DNA from: Tepidanaerobacter acetatoxydans Re1
GTDB taxonomy: Bacteria > Bacillota > Thermosediminibacteria > Thermosediminibacterales > Tepidanaerobacteraceae
Direction of reading: 5' to 3'
DNA: 64,000 nucleotides
NCBI RefSeq assembly: GCF_000328765.2
Contig: NC_019954.2
Location: 1,120,501 to 1,184,500, forward strand
A program made the position numbers and the translations under genes. Positions within the stretch are counted from its first letter, which is position 1. Each line of letters opens with the position of its first letter. Shown piece after piece: positions 10,194 through 18,590 of the stretch. The notes under the pieces are model-generated. The model was given only the letters and a program-made list of their open reading frames with translations, ran no database searches and was not told the DNA's origin.

Positions 10194-11249
10194 TTACAGT
10201 TTGTTTGAAACACCAGCTTCACTAAATGTTGACATTTCCTTTAATATTTTTAGGCTTGCATCTATCACGTTCATTGCAAGAGCTGCACCGGTGCCCTCTC
10301 CTAATCGCATATTCATCATTAGTATTGGCTTGATGCCTAAAAAGTCCAGAATTATCTTGTGCCCGGGTTCTTCTGATAGATGTGAGCCCAACATGTAGTT
10401 TACAGCTAATGGTGACATTTCTTTTGCTATAACTGCGGCAGCTCCGGAAATAAATCCATCAATTATAACTGGAACTCGGTTTGCGGCACAAGCTAGTATA
10501 ACTCCGGTAAGTCCGGCGATTTCAAAACCGCCTACCTTTGATAGGACATCCAGGGGGTTTTTAGGATTTGGTTTATTTACAGTTAAAGCTTTTTCAATAG
10601 CAGCTATTTTTATTTTCAATTTTTCATCATCTACTCCGGTGCCTCTCCCTACTACATTTTTAACCGGAAGATTGCTATAAGTAGCAATAATGGCAGAGCT
10701 GGGACTGGTGTTTCCAATACCCATTTCGCCAATAGCTATTATTCCGGCACCTTCCCTAATAACCATTTCAGCAATATCAATTCCTACTTCTACAGCTTGA
10801 GTTGCTTCTTCATAAGTCATAGCAGGTCCTTCGGCCATGTTTTTCGTTCCATATGCTACTTTCCTCTTGATGATGTTTGGCACATCAGGTAAATCTGAAG
10901 CTACGCCAATGTCAACCACATACAATTTAGCATTTTCATGTCGTGCTAGTACGCTCATGGCAGCTCCGCCATTTACAAAATTAAGTACCATTTGAGGTGT
11001 TACTTCCTGTGGGAAAGGTGCTACCCCTTCTTTAACGATACCATGGTCTCCTGCCATTAAAATTGCAGCCTTTTTTGGCAATTCTGGGACCACGCTGCCT
11101 GTTATACCGGCAATTTGCTTTGCGATATTTTCTAACATACCCAAGCTTCCGACAGGTTTTGTCAGGTCATCCAGGCGAGCCTGGGTTTTTTCCATAACTT
11201 CTTCATCTAAAGGTTTAATTTGTTGTAAGGTCTGTTCAAGTTTTGTCAT
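10194..11249 (-). CDS. cobT: Nicotinate-nucleotide--dimethylbenzimidazole phosphoribosyltransferase CobT
   Basis: Makes alpha-ribazole phosphate for the lower loop of cobalamin. 351 residues, the usual length. MAGDHGIVKEGV lies near residue 68, GEMGIGNTSPSSA near 174, the glycine loop GRGTGVDD near 203, and the EPGH segment with the expected catalytic glutamate near 304. The ATG at 11249 is preceded by GAGGAGG. No other cobalamin gene is adjacent. The gene is preceded on its own strand by a cobalamin riboswitch and an intervening terminator, so it is probably shut off when B12 is plentiful. Confidence 0.95.
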   Translation of the reverse strand: MTKLEQTLQQIKPLDEEVMEKTQARLDDLTKPVGSLGMLENIAKQIAGITGSVVPELPKKAAILMAGDHGIVKEGVAPFPQEVTPQMVLNFVNGGAAMSVLARHENAKLYVVDIGVASDLPDVPNIIKRKVAYGTKNMAEGPAMTYEEATQAVEVGIDIAEMVIREGAGIIAIGEMGIGNTSPSSAIIATYSNLPVKNVVGRGTGVDDEKLKIKIAAIEKALTVNKPNPKNPLDVLSKVGGFEIAGLTGVILACAANRVPVIIDGFISGAAAVIAKEMSPLAVNYMLGSHLSEEPGHKIILDFLGIKPILMMNMRLGEGTGAALAMNVIDASLKILKEMSTFSEAGVSNKL

Positions 11250-11311
11250 AAAACTTCCTCCTCAATAAGATTTAAATCATAGATTTAATTTAACTAAGTG
11301 TTTGGATGAAC

Positions 11312-11354
11312 AAAAAAGTTCTAAGATTGAAGAAAAAAACTCAATCTTAGAACT
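11312..11354 (-). terminator. Riboswitch-controlled terminator upstream of cobT
   Basis: A perfect 13-base inverted repeat (11318-11330 with 11341-11353) reads on the minus strand as GTTCTAAGATTGA / TCAATCTTAGAAC, followed by TTTTTTG. It lies between the cobalamin aptamer and cobT, the standard place for the expression platform. Inferred mechanism: B12 binding permits this hairpin and stops transcription. Confidence 0.88.
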
Positions 11355-11385
11355 TTACCATCATCCTAAAGATATCTTATAAACA

Positions 11386-11545
11386 TTTTAGGCAGGTCTC
11401 CTGGCTTGCAGTTCAGTGCTTACCCACGCCTTCCCAAAAGCTTATAACTTTCAGTGGCAATTGTGGGAAACTTCCTGCTTACAGTGGCGGGTCCGCTGCA
11501 GGATTTTCACCTGATTCCCTATTCTCCCTAATGGGCACCTAAAAA
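11386..11545 (-). promoter_or_regulatory. Cobalamin (AdoCbl) riboswitch
   Basis: On the minus strand the element runs from TTAGGTGCCC through GGGAA, the conserved core GCCACTG (seen twice, near 11486 and 11454) and the B12 box AGCCAGGAGACCTGCC, whose complement is at 11391-11406. These blocks in this order are diagnostic of the cobalamin aptamer. It precedes cobT with a terminator in between. Exact ends are estimated to within about 10 bases. Confidence 0.93.
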
Positions 11546-11714
11546 GTTTACTATTTAATTTATAATTAATATAAGTATTCTCTAAAAATTTTATTTTTCC
11601 TTCTTTAAGTTTGTAAATTATTTTTGCAGTCAGCACCGAATGAATTCAAAAGCAGGATTTTCCTAATAAATCCAGAAATAACTATTGTTAAAATAAAGCT
11701 TAAGGAGTCATAAA

Positions 11715-14060
11715 ATGTACCGACCCTTTCTGTTTTTTGTGATATTTTTCATTCCCGGTATAATGCTGGGTAATTCTGTAAAAGCTGCCGGAATGTTTAT
11801 TGTTATATCTATTATAAGCTTTGCAGGAAGTATATTAATTAAAAATAAAAAAGCAAGAATGGCATTATTATCCGTGGCTATAGTATTTTTTGGAGCATTT
11901 TATCATAACTTCAGATTAGATAAAATGGTAGGAACAGTAGCTGATTTTGCAGAGCAGCAGCAGACTTTGATAGGTATGGTAAGTGGCGTTCCTACAGCAA
12001 AACAAGATAAAGTGGTATATGATGTAAAAGTTTTATATTTGCTGGATGACGAAAAGTATGAAGTTGTAACTGGGAAAGTAAGACTTTCTTCGCTCTTAGA
12101 TGACGAAAGTATAATATATCGATATGGCGATGTTATAAAGTTTTCTGGTAAGTTGAAACTTCCACAAGGCCGGCGAAATCCAAACGGCATTGATTATAAA
12201 GCGTTTCTTTTGCAAAAAGGCATCTCGGCCTCAATGTTTTCCAAGGGAATAGATAAAATTGGGAGATATAAAATAAACCCTTTTGTATCAACTGCTTTTC
12301 GTTTAAGAGAGAATTTAACGTCTTTTTATGAATCCTGCCTTCCTCCAAACTTGTCATCACTGATGGTTGGTATTGCTCTTGGAATAAAGGACAACATCCC
12401 TGCCGAAACCATGAAAGCTGTAAAAAATGGCGGAGTGGCACATGTCTTAGCAGTGTCCGGCCTTCATACAGGAATCATATATGCCGCTCTTGAAATGGTT
12501 TTTTCCAGATTAAGTTTATCAAACATTATTTCTTTTATCATAGGAAGTACTGCCATTATTTTCTATAGTTTTATGGCAGGGCTATCACCGTCAGTCATAA
12601 GAGCGGCTATAATGATAATAGTATTTATGTTAGCCAAGGTCGTAGGGAGAAAAAACGACCCTATAAATACGCTTTGCCTTTCGGCAACGTTTTTATTATT
12701 TATGAACCCGCTAACTCTGTTCTCCATCAGTTTTCAGCTTTCTTATGCTGCGGTGCTTGGAATAATGCTTTTTTTCGCTCCTTTAAAGTTAATCCTTGAA
12801 AAGCTTCCAAGGTATCTTAGGGACTCAATCGCAGTCATGGTATCGGCACAACTTACTGTATGGCCTTTTTTGGCTTATTATTTTAACAGCATATCACTAA
12901 TCGGATTTGTAACTAATATCTTGGTAATACCTTTAGTAAGTATAATATTAATCAGCGGACTTATTTCAGGCATTATTGGGCTCTTGTTTACCTTCGCGGG
13001 GCCACTTTTTATGACAGTTCCTAGCTTTTTATTAAAGATTGCAGAAAAAATTATCCTTATTAATTCAAAACTGCCTTTTTCAACAATAATAGTTCCCGCA
13101 ATACCTCCAATAAGTATAGTTCTGTATTTTATGTTTTTGGTTTTGATGTTTGATTTTGTACCGTCCTTTGGTAAAATTGAATCAAGACATAAAAGGCTTT
13201 GTGCAGTTATTCTAATGTTTCTTGCGCTTATACCTGTCATTATACCTCTAAAAGCTTTTGAGGTGACTTTTATAGATGTAGGACAAGGTGATTCTATTCT
13301 CATTCAAACCGAAAGCAAAAAAGTTGTATTAATCGATGGTGGCGGCACACCTGTATATTATAATGGCGATTTTGACACGGGTGAAGATATAATCATGCCC
13401 TTGCTTTATTCAAAAGGAATAAATAAAATTGACGTATTAGTTTTTACTCATTTTGATGATGACCATGCAAAAGGTCTTTTATCCATATTAAATTCTATGA
13501 AAGTTAAAAGCATTGTATATGGTGTGCCTGAAGATTGTGCTATTTTCAAAGAAATGCTTAAGATTGCACAGCAAAAGCAAATTAAAACCATACAGGTTGG
13601 CAGAGGAGATCAGTTTATTATTGATGATGCTATTTTTGATGTGCTAAATCCTGTCGAAAATGAAAAAACGAATTACTCGAGTAATAATGGTTCGGTTGTG
13701 CTTAAGATGAATTATAAGGGTATAAGTTTTTTATTCACAGGTGATTTGGAATACGAAGGAGAGCAAAGCCTGATAAGTTCTGAGATTGATATAAGCTCAG
13801 ATGTTCTAAAGGTTGGTCACCATGGGAGTCAATCATCCACATCTGAAGAATTCATATCAAAAGTTAAACCTTCATATGGCATAATTTCTGTCGGCAAAGA
13901 TAACAATTTTGGCCATCCGTCACCACAAGTAATAGAACTGCTGAAAAACGGTGGCGTAACAGTGCTTAGAACGGACTTTAGCGGTGCAGTCAGCTTTAAA
14001 ATTTCCAACAGCAGTGTTAAAATATATACAACAATTCCTGAGGAGTTAAAAGAGCCATGA
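11715..14060 (+). CDS. comEC: DNA internalisation/competence protein ComEC/Rec2
   Basis: Polytopic membrane channel for single-stranded DNA import. 781 residues, typical of full-length ComEC. It has N-terminal membrane segments and a DUF4131-like soluble region, then the competence domain with LAVSGLHTGI near 250 and multiple hydrophobic helices (about 210-510). The C-terminal metallo-beta-lactamase-like domain starts at VTFIDVGQGDS (about 517) and has HFDDDHAKGL near 579 and GHHGSQSS near 703. ATG 11715 follows TAAGGAG. The stop overlaps holA by 4 bases. No other competence genes are in the window. Confidence 0.94.
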   Translation: MYRPFLFFVIFFIPGIMLGNSVKAAGMFIVISIISFAGSILIKNKKARMALLSVAIVFFGAFYHNFRLDKMVGTVADFAEQQQTLIGMVSGVPTAKQDKVVYDVKVLYLLDDEKYEVVTGKVRLSSLLDDESIIYRYGDVIKFSGKLKLPQGRRNPNGIDYKAFLLQKGISASMFSKGIDKIGRYKINPFVSTAFRLRENLTSFYESCLPPNLSSLMVGIALGIKDNIPAETMKAVKNGGVAHVLAVSGLHTGIIYAALEMVFSRLSLSNIISFIIGSTAIIFYSFMAGLSPSVIRAAIMIIVFMLAKVVGRKNDPINTLCLSATFLLFMNPLTLFSISFQLSYAAVLGIMLFFAPLKLILEKLPRYLRDSIAVMVSAQLTVWPFLAYYFNSISLIGFVTNILVIPLVSIILISGLISGIIGLLFTFAGPLFMTVPSFLLKIAEKIILINSKLPFSTIIVPAIPPISIVLYFMFLVLMFDFVPSFGKIESRHKRLCAVILMFLALIPVIIPLKAFEVTFIDVGQGDSILIQTESKKVVLIDGGGTPVYYNGDFDTGEDIIMPLLYSKGINKIDVLVFTHFDDDHAKGLLSILNSMKVKSIVYGVPEDCAIFKEMLKIAQQKQIKTIQVGRGDQFIIDDAIFDVLNPVENEKTNYSSNNGSVVLKMNYKGISFLFTGDLEYEGEQSLISSEIDISSDVLKVGHHGSQSSTSEEFISKVKPSYGIISVGKDNNFGHPSPQVIELLKNGGVTVLRTDFSGAVSFKISNSSVKIYTTIPEELKEP

Positions 14061-15001
14061 AAAACTTAATTCTTTTTTTTGGAGAAGAAAAACTTTTAAT
14101 AAAAGAAGAAGTTGCAAAAATAAAACAAAAAATTGTTCCCAAAAACTTAGAAGCTATCAATTTTATTCCACTTGACGGCAAAACGGTAATTGAAGAAGAT
14201 ATATTAAAAGCATGCAACATAGTGCCGATGATGTCAGCAAAAAAACTGGTAGTTGTTTATGATGCCAGGTTTTTTGAAAGTGAAAAAACCAAACAAGAAG
14301 ATTATTTTTTAAATGAATTGGAGATTATACCTGACCATACTTATCTTGTTTTTACTGCCACAAAAGCAGATAAGCGAAGGAAAATATTTAAGATGATTAA
14401 ATCCAAAGGGATCGTTCGAGAATTTAATACACCTTCACTAAAAGACAAGGCACTTTGGGTGCAGCAAAGGATAAAATTGTATGGAAAGAGTATGGATTTA
14501 AAGACGGCATATTTTATAGCTGAATATACCGCAGATTTATACCAAACTGACAGTGAGCTCAGAAAGATAGCTGCTTTTTTGGCTGAGAAACAGACTGTTG
14601 AACAGAATAATTTATCTGATATCTTTTATAAATCCTTGGAAGGTAATATATTTGAAATGATGGACTGTATAGGCTCAAAAAAGTCTACAGAAGCCGTTAA
14701 GATAATAAATCGCCTATTGGAACAAGGAGAAAAAGGCATCGTTATACTGTACATGATATCGAAACATGTGATGAATTTAATAACGGTAAAATCTTTGCAG
14801 GGCTTAAGTTTTCAGGAAATAACAGAAAAATCGGGACTGCATCCTTTTGTGATTCGAAAGGCCATAAAACAGTCCGAGAATTTTACTTTAGACGAACTAA
14901 AAAGATCTTTGAAATTATGCCAAGATCTTGATATGGATATTAAAATGGGGAAAATTCAGGAAAGAATAGGCCTTGAGCTGTTGGTGACTAATATCTCCTA
15001 A
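14057..15001 (+). CDS. holA: DNA polymerase III delta subunit HolA
   Basis: Clamp-loader subunit that opens the beta sliding clamp. 314 residues, within the family range. The N-terminal part (LILFFGEEKLLIKEEVAKIK) is the typical delta start, and the C-terminal helical collar region is recognisable (KSLEGNIFEMMDCIG near 195; LELLVTNIS end). The comEC-holA order with a 4-base overlap is common in Firmicutes, as is the neighbouring convergent rpsT. No terminator with a T-run is visible on this strand after the stop. Confidence 0.9.
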   Translation: MKNLILFFGEEKLLIKEEVAKIKQKIVPKNLEAINFIPLDGKTVIEEDILKACNIVPMMSAKKLVVVYDARFFESEKTKQEDYFLNELEIIPDHTYLVFTATKADKRRKIFKMIKSKGIVREFNTPSLKDKALWVQQRIKLYGKSMDLKTAYFIAEYTADLYQTDSELRKIAAFLAEKQTVEQNNLSDIFYKSLEGNIFEMMDCIGSKKSTEAVKIINRLLEQGEKGIVILYMISKHVMNLITVKSLQGLSFQEITEKSGLHPFVIRKAIKQSENFTLDELKRSLKLCQDLDMDIKMGKIQERIGLELLVTNIS

Positions 15002-15107
15002 GAAGAAAAGCATGCCATCAAAATAGTGAATATTCAATAAACATCAATTCTAATTTTACAAAGCTAATTTTGACCTAAATATCATATATATCTATCGTGC
15101 ACAGGCG

Positions 15108-15142
15108 TAAAAAAGAGAAAATGCGTAAGCTCTGCTTACGCT
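15108..15142 (-). terminator. Terminator of rpsT
   Basis: The eight-base stem GCGTAAGC/GCTTACGC (15134-15141 with 15123-15130) with a 3-base loop is followed on the minus strand by ATTTTCTCTTTTTT. Confidence 0.85.
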
Positions 15143-15144
15143 GA

Positions 15145-15417
15145 TTAACTTGCTTTATTGACTTCTAAAAGTTTCTTATAAAGATTTGATTTCTTACGAG
15201 CTGCGGCATTTTTATGAATAACTCCTTTGGAAGCAGCCTTATCGATTATCTTTACGGCTTCTTTAAAACTAGTCTGAATGTTATCAAAATCAGCTGTATC
15301 GACAGCTTCTAAAAACTTTTTAATGGAATATCTCATTTGCGACTTTACTTTGTTATTCTGAAGCGTTCGCTTATTTGCCTGGCGTACGCGTTTTTTTGCC
15401 GATGCAATATTTGCCAA
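15145..15417 (-). CDS. rpsT: 30S ribosomal protein S20
   Basis: Small-subunit ribosomal protein binding 16S rRNA. 90 residues, very basic. The family N-terminus ANIASAKKRVRQ and the central GVIHKNAAARKKS near residue 70 are present. The start is TTG at 15417, preceded on the minus strand by AAGGGGGTGA. Next to holA in a conserved Firmicutes arrangement. Confidence 0.96.
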   Translation of the reverse strand: MANIASAKKRVRQANKRTLQNNKVKSQMRYSIKKFLEAVDTADFDNIQTSFKEAVKIIDKAASKGVIHKNAAARKKSNLYKKLLEVNKAS

Positions 15418-15448
15418 AATTTATTCACCCCCTTAAAACACTAGGGAT

Positions 15449-15477
15449 ATTTTATCACTTCATTGGATAAAATGCAA
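15449..15477 (-). promoter_or_regulatory. Probable sigma-A promoter of rpsT
   Basis: On the minus strand TTGCAT (complement at 15472-15477) and TAAAAT (complement at 15449-15454) are 17 bases apart, just upstream of the rpsT ribosome site. Confidence 0.6.
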
Positions 15478-15582
15478 GAGAAGGCACAATATAAAATACT
15501 GATATAAAAAACTTGTTTTTAGTATATTATAAAAAATTAACGGTTACTATATTAATGAAAAATAAATGGAGGTGCTAATTTT

Positions 15583-15909
15583 ATGATAGGAATGATAATT
15601 AGATTTATTGTATCTGCTTTGGTGCTTATGCTGATGAGCTTTATACTTCCCGGCTTTGAGGTGGCTGGCTTTACTGGAGCTCTGATTGCCGCAATAGTGA
15701 TTGCTATTTTAGGTTTTATAGTGGAAAGCCTTTTCGGAGATAAGGTTTCCCCACAAAGCAGAGGCATAGTAGGCTTCATCACTGCTGCAGTAGTTATATA
15801 TTTTGCGCAGTTTTTGGTGCCTGCTATGAGCGTAACTTGGTGGGGAGCGCTATTAACATCATTGGTTATAGGTGTGGTTGACGCATTTGTTCCAACTGAA
15901 CTTAGATAA
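15583..15909 (+). CDS. Small four-helix membrane protein, phage-holin-superfamily/YvlD-like
   Basis: 108 residues, almost wholly hydrophobic, with about four predicted membrane segments (around 3-22, 28-48, 62-80 and 86-102). It resembles the YvlD/DUF360 group that is often annotated as phage holin family. No phage genes are nearby, so a lytic role is not implied. ATG 15583 follows GGAGG. The gene ends directly at the ribosome-binding site of gpr, so the two are probably co-transcribed. A role in the envelope or forespore is an inference from position only. Confidence 0.75.
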   Translation: MIGMIIRFIVSALVLMLMSFILPGFEVAGFTGALIAAIVIAILGFIVESLFGDKVSPQSRGIVGFITAAVVIYFAQFLVPAMSVTWWGALLTSLVIGVVDAFVPTELR

Positions 15910-15919
15910 GGAGGTGATC
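15908..15919 (+). promoter_or_regulatory. Full-length Shine-Dalgarno of gpr
   Basis: The 12 bases AAGGAGGTGATC are perfectly complementary to the usual 3' end of bacterial 16S rRNA. They begin inside the stop codon of the preceding gene and precede a reading frame with no ATG, GTG or TTG at the expected place. Confidence 0.8.
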
Positions 15920-15924
15920 AGGTC

Positions 15925-16899
15925 ATAAGTATCAACATACGTACTGATCTTGCATTAGAAGCGCGAGAGCTTGCGGGAGAAGAAGAAATCCCGGGGGTTA
16001 CGGTGGATACCGAAAAATCTAAGCAAATGACTATAAGCAGGGTCAGAATAGAGGATGAAGAAGGCTCAGAGAAAATGGGTAAGCCCATAGGATATTATGT
16101 AACTTTAGAAGTGCCCAGATTAAAAGAAAAAGATTCGGCTCTTACGGAAGAAGTCAGTAAGAATTTAGCCGATGAGCTTAAGAGAATGGTTGAAATCCCC
16201 ATAGAAGCAACAGTACTTGTTATAGGTCTGGGTAATTGGAATGTTACGCCTGATTCCCTCGGCCCGAAGGTCATAGAAAAACTTATAGTTACAAGACATT
16301 TAATTGAATATATGCCTGAAAAATTCAATACAAAAGATGGCATACGACCCGTATGTGCGCTTGCCCCGGGAGTTTTAGGTATAACCGGCATAGAAACCGG
16401 AGATATAATCAGCGGCTTGGTGGAAAAAGTAAAGCCTGATATGATTATTGCTATAGACGCTTTAGCGTCAAGGAGTATGGAGCGCATAAGTACAACAATA
16501 CAAATTACGGATACTGGTGTTTATCCCGGATCCGGTGTTGGCAACAAACGCATGGGCATAACTCAGGAAAATATGGGCGTACCGGTGATTGCAATAGGTA
16601 TACCTACCGTAGTAGACGCTGCAACAATGGCTAATGACACCCTGGATATGCTTATCGGCCAGTTCACAAGACAGGCTAAACCAGGAAGCGATTTTTATAA
16701 GCTCTTGGAAACCCTTGATAAGGAGGAAAAATACAAGCTTATTCAGGAAGTTATGTCACCTTTTGTAGGACAGTTAGTAGTGACGCCAAAGGAAATTGAC
16801 TCCTTAATTGATAATACTGCTAAAACTCTTGCGGGAGGCTTAAATCTGGCCCTTCATCCAGGAATACAATATAATGAAGTCAGTACTTTTCTTCAATAA
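15925..16899 (+). CDS. gpr: Germination protease GPR, probable non-canonical (ATA) start
   Basis: Aspartic-type endopeptidase that degrades small acid-soluble spore proteins at germination; made as a zymogen in the forespore. The first canonical start (GTG 16003) would lose the propeptide segment INIRTDLALEARE that is conserved in GPRs. Upstream of it the frame is open to TAA 15907 and contains GTC 15922, ATA 15925 and ATC 15931, but no standard start. ATA 15925 gives 324 residues, and the perfect ribosome site at 15908 supports initiation here. VIGLGNWNVTPDSLGP near residue 95, LAPGVLGITGIET and NTTIQITDTGVYPGSGVGNKR-type blocks are intact. A terminator overlaps the stop. Confidence 0.93.
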   Translation: MSINIRTDLALEARELAGEEEIPGVTVDTEKSKQMTISRVRIEDEEGSEKMGKPIGYYVTLEVPRLKEKDSALTEEVSKNLADELKRMVEIPIEATVLVIGLGNWNVTPDSLGPKVIEKLIVTRHLIEYMPEKFNTKDGIRPVCALAPGVLGITGIETGDIISGLVEKVKPDMIIAIDALASRSMERISTTIQITDTGVYPGSGVGNKRMGITQENMGVPVIAIGIPTVVDAATMANDTLDMLIGQFTRQAKPGSDFYKLLETLDKEEKYKLIQEVMSPFVGQLVVTPKEIDSLIDNTAKTLAGGLNLALHPGIQYNEVSTFLQ

Positions 16900-16931
16900 T
16901 GAGGCTAAATTTCGCCTCATTTTTTTATTTT
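16898..16931 (+). terminator. Terminator after gpr
   Basis: The stem AATGAGGC/GCCTCATT (16898-16905 with 16914-16921) runs into a T-rich tract. The stem starts within the gpr stop codon. Confidence 0.82.
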
Positions 16932-16966
16932 TAATTGAATATGCTTATGGAGAGGATGTGATAAAT

Positions 16967-18148
16967 TTGATAAGAATTAAAGTAATAAAAGTAAAACCCA
17001 AGATAAAGATTTTTATGTTATTTACTCTTATCTGTTTATTACTTTTGAACATTGCGGCAACTTTCGTAAAAAATCACGTAAACCATGGCAGTAACTCCGT
17101 TATAAGCGGAAGCGATGTGCAAATAAAAAAACAGAAGAATTTTTTACACAATGTGGATAATAAGGTATTTAAAAGGATATTACATATAAGTCTACCTATA
17201 TTGGATTATATAAATGAAGTTGAAGGGCCTTCGATAGATTTAAAAAAATCAACAAGCTTTATTTCTCGCACACTGACAAATATCGATGTTTTAAATCCCG
17301 AAACCTATTTTTTTATGCATCTTCCTGTTATCAGCTTGATAAATACTGAGATGGCAATGACACCAGGAGTTGAGTTGCCGATACAAGATTCGGATATTAT
17401 TACTGAGAATGAACATGAACCGTCGGAAGAACTGCCACAACCGCAAATAAATGAGATAGAAGATAATGAAGTTGAAAAGCTGGAACCTATTTCAGGACAG
17501 CCGCTTGTACTTATTTATCATACCCATACTACTGAAGCGTATATGCCGTCGGAAAAATTTAATTATAAACCCCGTGATAATACTTATCACACGGAAGACT
17601 TAAATTATACTGTTGTAAAAGTTGGAGAAGTCATGACAAGCCAATTAAACCGCCTAAAAATACCAACAATGCATAATAAAACAGTTCATGATATTCCAAC
17701 TTATATGACATCATATGCGAACTCACTTAAAACCGTTGAACAAATTTTAAAACAGAATCCGTCCATTAAGATAATTATAGACCTTCATAGAGATGCCCCT
17801 GTAGCCGATCCGCAAAAGTCCAGAGAGATAACTACAGTTAAAATCGATGGTACTACTTATTCTCGATTAATGCTGGTTATAGGCACTGACAAAAATTTTC
17901 CTCATCCTAACTGGCAGGAAAATTACCAGTTTGCTAATTTGCTAAATGATAAATTAGAACAACTTTATCCGGGAATTTCTCGCGGCATCAATTTAAGAAG
18001 TGAGCGGTTTAACCAACATTTATCCAAAAAAGCTATTTTATTAGAAATCGGGAGTCATGGCAATACCTTGGAAGAATCAATAAAGTCAGCGGAAATATTT
18101 GCCAAAGTACTTGCTGATATAATAAACGAATTGTCAATTGCTGAATGA
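16967..18148 (+). CDS. spoIIP: Stage II sporulation protein P (SpoIIP)
   Basis: Peptidoglycan amidase/endopeptidase of the engulfment machinery, working with SpoIID and SpoIIM at the septum. About 393 residues from TTG 16967, eight bases after a GGATG Shine-Dalgarno core; ATA 16961 and GTG 16958 are in frame but closer. A membrane anchor lies at about 14-34 (FMLFTLICLLLLNIAATF). A variable linker follows, then the catalytic domain with VLIYHTHTTEAYMPS near 181, DLHRDAP near 274 and LLEIGSHGNT near 361, the zinc-ligand motifs of the family. In many Clostridia spoIIP follows gpr, as here. Confidence 0.93.
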   Translation: MIRIKVIKVKPKIKIFMLFTLICLLLLNIAATFVKNHVNHGSNSVISGSDVQIKKQKNFLHNVDNKVFKRILHISLPILDYINEVEGPSIDLKKSTSFISRTLTNIDVLNPETYFFMHLPVISLINTEMAMTPGVELPIQDSDIITENEHEPSEELPQPQINEIEDNEVEKLEPISGQPLVLIYHTHTTEAYMPSEKFNYKPRDNTYHTEDLNYTVVKVGEVMTSQLNRLKIPTMHNKTVHDIPTYMTSYANSLKTVEQILKQNPSIKIIIDLHRDAPVADPQKSREITTVKIDGTTYSRLMLVIGTDKNFPHPNWQENYQFANLLNDKLEQLYPGISRGINLRSERFNQHLSKKAILLEIGSHGNTLEESIKSAEIFAKVLADIINELSIAE

Positions 18149-18159
18149 AAACATGAGAA

Positions 18160-18558
18160 ATGGATAAAAATAAGTTTGACCAATTCATGAAATCAAATAA
18201 AGGAAATACAATAATGATTTATAAAGACCTTTTGACGCTTTTTGTTATATTTGCAATTATCCTTTCTCTTGGCATTCGAATTGCCGAAGAAGGCTTGAAT
18301 GCTATGATGGGTCTTGATATAAGACCAAAGAGTTTTAACTTTATCATTTTCAATGATAGAACATACGATTTAAGTATATTAGGAAAAACTTTTAAATTTC
18401 AAAAGTACTATAAAGTAGGTGAAATATTTGTTGGTAAAGGCTGCATGAGCTTAAAAATCAATGAAAAACAGTTTACCCTCTATTCCTTGATTCCTGCAAG
18501 AACAATATTAAAAGACCGCCAAAATGTTGATAAAAAACCCGCAAATAGGTATAATTAA
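18160..18558 (+). CDS. Uncharacterised single-pass membrane protein between spoIIP and lepA
   Basis: 132 residues that I do not recognise. It has a short basic N-terminus, one membrane segment at about 24-42 (LLTLFVIFAIILSLGI) and a basic, mostly beta-predicted C-terminal portion. ATG 18160 lies 11 bases after the spoIIP stop with only a weak ribosome site (ATGAGAA). The coding look (codon use, no repeats) matches its neighbours. Position suggests co-transcription with spoIIP and possibly a sporulation role, which is inference only. Confidence 0.6.
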   Translation: MDKNKFDQFMKSNKGNTIMIYKDLLTLFVIFAIILSLGIRIAEEGLNAMMGLDIRPKSFNFIIFNDRTYDLSILGKTFKFQKYYKVGEIFVGKGCMSLKINEKQFTLYSLIPARTILKDRQNVDKKPANRYN

Positions 18559-18590
18559 ATTTAAGTTAAGGTATAAAGAGGAGGAACATA

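Noticed and set aside
11451-11636. A 61-codon minus-strand ORF
   Set aside because: It lies across the cobalamin riboswitch and its upstream sequence, has no family-like sequence, and conserved RNA blocks explain the region.
15583-15909. Holin as a sign of prophage
   Set aside because: No other phage gene is nearby; the protein resembles the widespread chromosomal YvlD-like group and sits next to gpr.
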